Source: Mxb001 sp964537955
GTDB lineage: Bacteria; Actinomycetota; Actinomycetes; S36-B12
Assembly (NCBI GenBank): GCA_964537955.1
Contig: CAZICY010000047.1
Location: forward strand, 1 to 12,275
Reading direction: 5' to 3'
Length of the DNA: 12,275 bases
The notes under the pieces are model-generated. The model saw only the letters and a program-made list of their open reading frames with translations, was not told where the DNA came from and did not search any database. Each line of letters starts with the position of its first letter. Position 1 is the first letter of the stretch. Below are positions 1 through 6,001 of this stretch, piece by piece. The translations under genes were made by a program, and so were the position numbers.

Positions 1-1
1 G

Positions 2-115
2 GGTTCACGCTCGGTGGGGCCCCTAAGCCAACTCTGGGTCGGCGCTAGGGGGGCGTGTGGCGGACTGGGTGGCCGAGCGGCCGCGTCCGCGCCCTGGCTG
101 ATGTCGAAGACATGA
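2..115 (+). CDS. Possible 3' end of an upstream gene (left-edge open frame)
   Basis: This frame is open from the left edge and stops at the TGA at 113-115. It gives a 37-residue tail rich in Gly, Ala and Ser with one Cys, ending in APWLMSKT. The stop overlaps the ATG at 112 as ATGA, the same arrangement seen at several other junctions of this operon; that is the main reason to list it. The other two forward frames also close here (TAG at 46-48, TAA at 24-26), so an upstream gene could end in any of the three. No family is recognisable from so short a tail. The composition is low in complexity and could be non-coding. Low certainty. Confidence 0.22.
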   Translation, partial: GSRSVGPLSQLWVGARGACGGLGGRAAASAPWLMSKT

Positions 116-1050
116 CTGTTGCGCGCCCGTCCGCGCAACCTGTGGGGCTTGATCGTTTGTCTGCCGCTCTCACCCGAGACTGGCCGATAGCCCTGGGGGG
201 CGCAGAGGCCATCGCTGCGGCGATGACCGGATTCGCCTTGCTTCCGACCCAATGTGCGGCGCGGTGCGGGCTTGAAGTGCGCTGCCACGACGGCGACCGC
301 ATCGACGGACTCGTCATGGCTCGAAGCGGCACCGAGCTCCAATCCCTCACGACGTGGATTGCGGAAACGCAGCCCGGCAGCACCTTGTCACTGCTGGCGT
401 CGGCGTCCACCGACTTTGGTTGGCTCGAGATCGACACCGATGGGTCGGCAGTCGCCAGTCTTGGCTGGTTCACCGCCCTGCCGGAATCAGGACCATCTCC
501 GCTCAGCGACCTCGTGGACTCGACGGCGGCCGTGGAGCGCGTCATCGGCGCGCTCAGAGGAGCGCAAGCGCTGCAACTGGGGTTCTTCCCGTCCCGGCAC
601 CCGAAAGCCGTTCGCCTCTTTGCGGTATGCGACGAGCCATCGTCGGGAATGGCAGCCCTGACCTCGGTCGACTGGCCGGGCTCCAAGCAAGCCGCCGCCG
701 ATCTCCTCAACATGGGTGGTGGGGCCGACGTCGTGCGAGTCAACCTTGACATAGTAGACGGCGAACTCTTCCCCACGGTCGGCTGGGAGTTCAGCTTCTA
801 TGACGATGCGCAGCCGGTCATTGAGCCTCGGTGGAAGGCGTTGTTCTCCCGCCTCATCGACGCGCGCCTGGCCACTCCCGAACGCGCTGCCGCCTTGTTG
901 GCATGGCCGACGCTGCGTCCGCTGTCCCGTCTCACTGGTGAATGGCTTGAGCGCGGAATCGCGCACGTCAAGGTCTCGCTCGACCCGTCGGGCCGTATCG
1001 AGGCCAAGGCGTACGTCGGCGGGTATTCGATGGTCCCGGCCGATGCGTGA
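112..1050 (+). CDS. Uncharacterised protein in lanthipeptide operon (312 aa)
   Basis: I do not recognise a named family. The reading frame opens after a TAG at 46-48. GTG 55 is a possible start (331 aa), but I prefer ATG 112 because it overlaps a frame-2 stop as ATGA, like other junctions in this operon, and because the 19 extra residues look unremarkable. The protein appears soluble, with no signal peptide or membrane segment. From the ATG start, visible landmarks are a TSVDWPG stretch (about 184-190), a VNLDI/LFPTVGWEF stretch (about 210-227) and a C-terminal HVKVSLD...EAKAY segment (285-301). That last segment resembles, from memory only, uncharacterised proteins seen beside LanM and NHLM genes. 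Its end overlaps the next gene by 8 bases, so it is co-translated with the maturation genes. A role as a maturation enzyme or accessory protein is inference. The coding call is firm; the function is unknown. Confidence 0.8.
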   Translation: MTVARPSAQPVGLDRLSAALTRDWPIALGGAEAIAAAMTGFALLPTQCAARCGLEVRCHDGDRIDGLVMARSGTELQSLTTWIAETQPGSTLSLLASASTDFGWLEIDTDGSAVASLGWFTALPESGPSPLSDLVDSTAAVERVIGALRGAQALQLGFFPSRHPKAVRLFAVCDEPSSGMAALTSVDWPGSKQAAADLLNMGGGADVVRVNLDIVDGELFPTVGWEFSFYDDAQPVIEPRWKALFSRLIDARLATPERAAALLAWPTLRPLSRLTGEWLERGIAHVKVSLDPSGRIEAKAYVGGYSMVPADA

Positions 1051-1702
1051 CCTTGCCAGCCTGGCCGAGCGTGCCTTGCGCCCGAGCGTGGACACCGCTC
1101 CGCTCGTGCAGCGGTACCTCGAGGCGTGTGACGTTCGTCAGACCATCGACTGGGTGCGCTGGCTGTCCACCGTGGGAAGGGGGTACTTGCTGTTGGCGTG
1201 GTCGCCGAAAGGTCTGGAGCGATCCTTCCGCATCCATGACGTGGTGGCCGCCGAAATGACGTGGCCTCGCCTCGACCTGACGGGTGCTACGTGGGTCACC
1301 GTCGACGCTGACGGGGTGCCGTGGGCGAGAGTCGTTAACGACGACGGGACCGCTGTCGAAGGGGCGGCAGACGGACGCACTCGACGAGAGGTCCTAGCCG
1401 ACCCCTCGAAGGTGGCCAACGACATCCGATCACTGACTACGAATGGCAGTTCCTTAACGATCAGCGTTGACGGTAGCGATGATGCCTGCGTGGCGCTGCA
1501 CCCTGACTCCCACGACCGGACATGGGCGGACCCCTTAGATCAGCGGTCTCTCTGGCGGGACGGCTTTCGCAGTTCCGATTGGTCGGGGTATGAAGGTGAT
1601 CGACTCATTGGCGTGGCCGCACGCGCGGTGCACCACGCACGCTTTCTCGCTGGAGAGCGACAGGCATATCCAGTGCTGGGTCTTTCCTTGGTCACCGCGT
1701 GA
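1043..1702 (+). CDS. Uncharacterised protein in lanthipeptide operon (219 aa)
   Basis: The frame is open further upstream, but that part lies inside the preceding gene. I chose ATG 1043, which overlaps the end of that gene by 8 bases (ATGCGTGA). No ribosome binding site stands out, so translational coupling is likely. The 219-residue product looks soluble, with no signal peptide, membrane segment or cysteine-rich metal motif (a single Cys at 29 and one at 149). It has a Trp-rich N-terminal part (IDWVRWLS at 35-42), a middle part rich in short beta-like stretches (about 48-155) and a C-terminal helix-like part (VAARAVHHAR, about 191-200). It ends in the GTGA overlap with the next gene. I recognise no family. 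Position between two other accessory genes and the synthetase suggests a partner in peptide maturation, which is inference. Confidence 0.78.
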   Translation: MRDLASLAERALRPSVDTAPLVQRYLEACDVRQTIDWVRWLSTVGRGYLLLAWSPKGLERSFRIHDVVAAEMTWPRLDLTGATWVTVDADGVPWARVVNDDGTAVEGAADGRTRREVLADPSKVANDIRSLTTNGSSLTISVDGSDDACVALHPDSHDRTWADPLDQRSLWRDGFRSSDWSGYEGDRLIGVAARAVHHARFLAGERQAYPVLGLSLVTA

Positions 1703-2700
1703 ACGACCAGCGCCACCTTGCGCTGCGGTCGGCGGCCGGGAAGATGCGACGGTCTCACCGGGACGGTAGGTGGCGGGCCTTCCATCTCTATCCAGGTATC
1801 TCCGACGAATGGGTGGCTGCCTACGTCGCCTGTGCCATGCTCGAGGCGCACACCGCTGGCCTCCCTGGTACGGCAGACGCGGAGGAGCTGGCGATGGTGA
1901 CCTGGGAGTCACTTTTGTCGGCTCAACGCTCAGATGGTCGCTGGGGCTTCAACGGTCTGGCCATAGGGGATGGCGACAGCACCCTGTGGGCCATGCGGCT
2001 GGCCCGGGCGCTCGGACGGGATCCGGGCCCCGCTGCCTCACGCGTGATCCGCCAGCACCAGCGACCCAACGGGTCGCTGTCGACCTATGCCGCCGATGAG
2101 CCGATCAGGACCATCATCGAGGCCGACTCCTCCCTGTCGTTCGATGGTTGGGTCGGTGCGCACAGCTGCGTGACGGCGGTGGGGACGGTTGTCGCCGAAG
2201 TGGGAAAGGGGGCACGCCAGTACCTCGTCGATAGCCAGGGATCGGACGGCGGCTGGCGTGCCTACTGGTGGCGAGCGGATGCCTATGTCGCGGCATTTGC
2301 CGTAGAGGGACTAGCAGAGTCTCATTCCCAGTCTGCCGTCCGCGCGGCCGGTTGGGCGATCGGCATGCTGCAATCTGATGGCGCTGCCCACATCGACGGG
2401 CAACCCTCGGCATTCGCAACCGCCTGCGTCGCTCGTGCTGCAGCATGGTCACCGGACGATGATCATCGTGTCGGCGCTCGTCGTGCCCTGGACTGGCTCG
2501 ACGGGCACTTGGACTTGCGCGGGGGATGGCCGGCTGCTGCGCATTTGCGCGTTCCGAATCCCGACGATGAGGAGCCGTGGACTTCGGGACGGGAGTGGCT
2601 GCACGGGGGACGCAAGGAGCGTGCCGTCGTCCTCGACGCTGACGGGATCTTCACGACGGCAACCGCCCTGTCGGCATATGCGCGAGCTGCCGCGTGGTGA
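1699..2700 (+). CDS. Squalene-cyclase/prenyltransferase-repeat protein (alpha/alpha barrel)
   Basis: The 333-residue protein carries QW-like repeats typical of squalene/terpene class II cyclases and protein prenyltransferase beta subunits: QRSDGRW (76-82), QRPNGSL (121-127), SQGSDGGW (179-186) and a weaker LDLRGGW (271-277). A DGDST motif at 91-95 sits where such cyclases carry DxDDT, but the last Asp is replaced by Ser. A second acidic stretch, LDADGIFTTATAL, lies at 312-324. Class II terpene cyclases usually have two barrel domains and roughly 500-700 residues, so this is a single-barrel protein. It has no signal peptide or membrane anchor. GTG 1699 overlaps the previous stop as GTGA; ATG 1744 is an alternative. 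It is followed without a gap by the lanthipeptide synthetase. It could act on a terpenoid, act on the peptide, or merely bind; the sequence does not decide. Fold assignment is likely, function open. Confidence 0.82.
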   Translation: MNDQRHLALRSAAGKMRRSHRDGRWRAFHLYPGISDEWVAAYVACAMLEAHTAGLPGTADAEELAMVTWESLLSAQRSDGRWGFNGLAIGDGDSTLWAMRLARALGRDPGPAASRVIRQHQRPNGSLSTYAADEPIRTIIEADSSLSFDGWVGAHSCVTAVGTVVAEVGKGARQYLVDSQGSDGGWRAYWWRADAYVAAFAVEGLAESHSQSAVRAAGWAIGMLQSDGAAHIDGQPSAFATACVARAAAWSPDDDHRVGARRALDWLDGHLDLRGGWPAAAHLRVPNPDDEEPWTSGREWLHGGRKERAVVLDADGIFTTATALSAYARAAAW

Positions 2701-5192
2701 TCCAGACCGTGCCTCATGAGGAGCTCCGGGAGGTGGTGTACGACGCTGCCCTCAGCGTCCACCTCGATGAGACGGCTGAAGGCTTCGACGCCTTCTTCCT
2801 GCCCTTTCTGTCCGTTGTAGATCAGGGGATCCTCGCCACGGACCTTCCACCCCACCTGCACGAGGCCACACGTGCCATGGCCTTGACGGCGCTGCGCGAC
2901 CTGCTCCTTCCCGTTGCTTCCGCTGCGTTCATGCCCCGTGTACTTCGGCCACGGGGCAGTCTGTCGGCACTGGCCGCGCACCTGGGCGGTCAGCCGTCAC
3001 GAGATCACTATCGAGCCTTTCTTGCTGATGGTGGCGTGTCGACGACGTGGCGTGGGCGAACCGTCTTCACTGATATGGGCATCACGGTGAGCTGGCACCT
3101 TGTCCAGGCCGTAGCGGAGGCGATTGACCGAGCTCGGTCCTCGCGGCAGGTGGGTGCGCCCACGCGAGAGGTTCGCCTGCTGTCCTCCGATCGCCACCGT
3201 GGACGCACCGTCCTACGCGTGGACGGTCCGGATGGTTCGGCCGCGTATCGGCCGCGTGATTCGGCAATCGCTGCGGCGGTGCACGGATGGCTCCGATCGC
3301 TCAACGTCGTGGGTATTCATGCGCTCCAGGTCGAGGCGTTCGATGGCCATGGGTTCGTCGAATGGGCGTCAGGCGGAGGGGATCCCGTCCTCCATGCTCG
3401 AGGACTTGGAGCCTGGTGGGTTCTGCTGCGCGCTCTCGATGCCCGCGATATCCACTTCGAGAACATTGTCGTGTCCGACAGGGGCGTTGGCGTTATCGAT
3501 CTCGAAGTCTTGGGGGGCAGCTGGCGACCGATCGAACCTTCGCTGACATCCTGGCCGGCCAGCGTCTCAGCCACGCCAGACCTCACCATGATGATTCCGT
3601 CGTGGACGTGGACTCGTGAAGGCACTCTCACTGATCTGAGCCTGCTGGCGGGATCGATGGCACGCGTGAGCTCAGTGCCAGTCCCTCTCGTGCAGTCTCC
3701 CGGTACGGACGCCGCACGGCTGGTCTTCGTGCCGAGGCCCGTGGAGGTCAGCAACGGAACTCTGCCCTGGACGTCCGCTGATGCGGTCAGTGCATTCGAG
3801 GCAGGTGCCGACGACATGCAGAAACTGCTCACGGACGCCGCCGTGGTGGGCGACCTGGCGCAGCGGCTGAAGGGATGTCGCACGCGCGTACTCGTCCGAG
3901 ACACCATCCTCTACAGTCAGGTCCTCTGGCGGGCCATGTTGGATCCCGCTGTCAAGGATCGCGGGGATGCCATCGCAGCGTTCGGCGAACTGGGTCGACT
4001 TCCCACGCGGGATGGTTCGGAGCCGGCGCCAGAGATCGTGCAGGCTGAGATGGCCAGCTTGCTGGACGGGGATATCCCGTACTTTGAAGCGCCTCTCGCT
4101 TCGGCAGGTCTGCCTTGGGCAGTGCCGGGGCCTGCCCAACGATCCGCTGTCAGCGCGGTCCTACGTGTGCCGCGAAACCGCAGGCCGATGACAGCGCATC
4201 AGTCGGTGTCCGGCTCAGCAGTCGATCGAGCAGTACGCGCCCTGGCGAGCTCGGCCGTTGAATTCGACGATGGGAGCGTCGGTTGGCTGGCCTCCCGCTG
4301 GACGACGGCGAAAGGGTTCACCACGGCGCCCATCGAATGGGGATTGTTCGAAGGTCACGTCGGCATCGCTGTAGCGCTCGTCGTCACCATGCGTGCCGGC
4401 TTGCTCGCCGACCGAGGCCTGCTTGACCGGGCTATTGCTCGTCTGCGAGAACTGCCGCCGGATGATGTCATCGAGTCAAAGGGACTCGGGTTGTCAGATG
4501 GCCTTGCGGGAGTCGCACTTGGGCTCTCGAGCGTGTTGGCGGACGTACCCGACCTCGAGCCTGTGGTCGACCACGCGTTGACTGTGCTTGAGCGCAGGGT
4601 GACCTCGGCGGTGCGGCAGACCGCCTGGGATTTCGACGATGGTGCCGCCGGAGTCATCTGGGCGCTGCAGTTACTGGGAATCGATGTGCCCGACCTCTGG
4701 TGGGAAGCGCTCCCCTCAAGCACGTCGTTGCGCGGCCTGGCACATGGCGATGCGGGCTTGGCTCTGGTGACTGGCGCGGCGCCCTTGCGAGCCGACCCCG
4801 GTGATGCGCGCCCATGTTGGGGCGCGCCCGGGGTGGCCATCGTTGCGCAGGAACTTGGCCTGCGAGCGCACCGGTCCATCGCCGATAGTCGTGCCCTGTT
4901 GGCTCAGCCGCCCGGGCAGGAGCCGGGGTCGCTCTGCTGCGGCACGGCGGGCCGTGCTCTTGCCGGCCGTCGTCTCGGCCTTGATGTCCTCTCTCGTGAG
5001 AAGTTGCTGGCAGACCAGGCGGAGAGAGTTGTCGGGGCCCCGGGGGTCCCGAGCGATGCCTGGGTTCCCGGTCTCCGCTATGGCGTGGCTGGATCACTCC
5101 TGGCACTGGTGGCGCTGTCAGATAGCGAACTCGTCGCGAATCCTCTTTTAGCCGACTACCGTCGTCCGCAGGACCGCAAGAAAGGGCATTGA
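2694..5192 (+). CDS. lanM: Class II lanthipeptide synthetase (LanM)
   Basis: Bifunctional cytosolic enzyme: the N-terminal part phosphorylates and eliminates Ser/Thr in a precursor core, and the C-terminal LanC-like part adds Cys thiols to form thioether rings. Dehydratase (DUF4135-like) landmarks are SDRHRGR (165-171), YRPR (185-188), DIHFEN (252-257) and IDLE (268-271), which match the kinase-like site of CylM, plus RVLVRDT (398-404), which matches its phosphate-elimination Arg/Thr pair, and DIPYF (460-464). The cyclase begins near 550 with GxxG repeats, an active-site-type GLAHGDAG (H684) and zinc ligands C708 (CWGAPG) and C748-C749 (LCCG). Oddities: Arg186 replaces the usual Lys; the third zinc ligand is Cys instead of His; Pro707 takes the place of the Trp common before the first zinc Cys; and 832 residues is short for LanM (often 900-1100). 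Start is GTG 2694 or GTG 2697; the latter gives a GTGA overlap. The substrate gene is not in the window. Confidence 0.94.
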   Translation: MVIQTVPHEELREVVYDAALSVHLDETAEGFDAFFLPFLSVVDQGILATDLPPHLHEATRAMALTALRDLLLPVASAAFMPRVLRPRGSLSALAAHLGGQPSRDHYRAFLADGGVSTTWRGRTVFTDMGITVSWHLVQAVAEAIDRARSSRQVGAPTREVRLLSSDRHRGRTVLRVDGPDGSAAYRPRDSAIAAAVHGWLRSLNVVGIHALQVEAFDGHGFVEWASGGGDPVLHARGLGAWWVLLRALDARDIHFENIVVSDRGVGVIDLEVLGGSWRPIEPSLTSWPASVSATPDLTMMIPSWTWTREGTLTDLSLLAGSMARVSSVPVPLVQSPGTDAARLVFVPRPVEVSNGTLPWTSADAVSAFEAGADDMQKLLTDAAVVGDLAQRLKGCRTRVLVRDTILYSQVLWRAMLDPAVKDRGDAIAAFGELGRLPTRDGSEPAPEIVQAEMASLLDGDIPYFEAPLASAGLPWAVPGPAQRSAVSAVLRVPRNRRPMTAHQSVSGSAVDRAVRALASSAVEFDDGSVGWLASRWTTAKGFTTAPIEWGLFEGHVGIAVALVVTMRAGLLADRGLLDRAIARLRELPPDDVIESKGLGLSDGLAGVALGLSSVLADVPDLEPVVDHALTVLERRVTSAVRQTAWDFDDGAAGVIWALQLLGIDVPDLWWEALPSSTSLRGLAHGDAGLALVTGAAPLRADPGDARPCWGAPGVAIVAQELGLRAHRSIADSRALLAQPPGQEPGSLCCGTAGRALAGRRLGLDVLSREKLLADQAERVVGAPGVPSDAWVPGLRYGVAGSLLALVALSDSELVANPLLADYRRPQDRKKGH

Positions 5193-6001
5193 TGCGCAGG
5201 CTATACCGGAGTAGGGCAATCGCCAGCGCCCAAGTGGGCGACCGCATGGACATGCCCGTGCGCATCGTGCGTATTCGGTCGTGGGTAGCGTTGGCGATAG
5301 GTGCATTGTGTGCGATCGCTATCGGTGCTTGGCTGTTGTTGGGAACGGTCAGCACGACAGCCTCAGGCCCGGCGGTTTTCACCCGCGGTCTTTTCAGCGT
5401 TCCCGTTCAGTCAAGCACGTCTATCACGATCATCCAGACGAAGGTTCGCGATGGGGATCGCGTGATGATGGGGCAGGAACTGTTCTCAGCAGTTACAGCG
5501 GACGGGCGAGAGCTAGTCCTGACGGCACCCATCGACGGGACTGCGGCGTCGGTACGCGGTACGGAGCCCGGTGCCATCTTCGAAGGCCTCGACGTCCTGA
5601 TGGTCATCCAACGCGACGCTCCCGTCGTCGTGCAAGCACTCATCCCCGTCAGCCAGGCTGATGCGATCCGCCCAGGGATGTCCGCCAGCATCGTGCCCGA
5701 CTCGGCGCCTTCGGGCGCGTATGGCGTGATACCGGGCGTGGTGCTGTCGCGCACTGAGCTGCCCGTCGATCCGACGTTCATGAAGCGCATTGCAACGGCG
5801 ACCGGCAACGTTCTGGGAGCCTCCAATGAACCGGCGGTGCTCGTCACGATCGAACCTCAGGCCGCCGACACTCCGTCGGGCTTCGCTTGGACTGCTGGCT
5901 CTGGCCCTGAGCGCACGCTCCAAGGTGGCGCGGCGGCCACCGCCACCGTGACTATCGCGAGCACCACTCCGATCAAGGTGATCCTCGGGGCCGATCGATG
6001 A
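5192..6001 (+). CDS. NHLM-type HlyD-like secretion protein
   Basis: Periplasmic-adaptor-like (membrane fusion) protein that pairs with the two ABC subunits downstream; in an actinobacterium it would link the exporter to the outer face of the cell membrane. It has a basic N-terminus, one membrane segment (about 31-52) and an extracytoplasmic part. That part has two lipoyl-like halves, VRDGDRVMMGQEL (85-97) and TAPIDGTAASV (111-121) with PGAIFEGLDVL, and then a beta-rich region. No long coiled-coil hairpin is present and the length (269 aa) is short for HlyD, as is usual for the NHLM version. ATG 5192 shares one base with the previous stop (TGATG) and has AAAGGG at 5181-5186 at suitable spacing; TTG 5189 is a less likely start. 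The end overlaps the next gene as ATGA. The family call rests on gene order and architecture. Confidence 0.86.
   Translation: MRRLYRSRAIASAQVGDRMDMPVRIVRIRSWVALAIGALCAIAIGAWLLLGTVSTTASGPAVFTRGLFSVPVQSSTSITIIQTKVRDGDRVMMGQELFSAVTADGRELVLTAPIDGTAASVRGTEPGAIFEGLDVLMVIQRDAPVVVQALIPVSQADAIRPGMSASIVPDSAPSGAYGVIPGVVLSRTELPVDPTFMKRIATATGNVLGASNEPAVLVTIEPQAADTPSGFAWTAGSGPERTLQGGAAATATVTIASTTPIKVILGADR

Noticed and set aside
60..100. tRNA-like stretch (GGTGGCCGAGCGGCCGCG, like a Ser/Leu tRNA D-arm)
   Set aside because: No matching acceptor stem, anticodon arm or GTTCGA-type T-arm follows; the resemblance is limited to one short GC-rich arm.
55..111. GTG 55 as start of the first gene
   Set aside because: Possible but less likely: no well-spaced ribosome binding site, while ATG 112 reproduces the ATGA overlap seen elsewhere in the operon.
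45..776. Long minus-strand open frame (243 aa) opposite the first gene
   Set aside because: It mirrors the codon bias of the forward gene, is rich in Arg/Ser/Pro as antisense frames in GC-rich DNA usually are, and shows no domain.
4654..5382. Minus-strand open frame (242 aa) across the LanM end and the HlyD-like start
   Set aside because: It covers two well-supported genes and their junction, with antisense-type composition and no recognisable motif.
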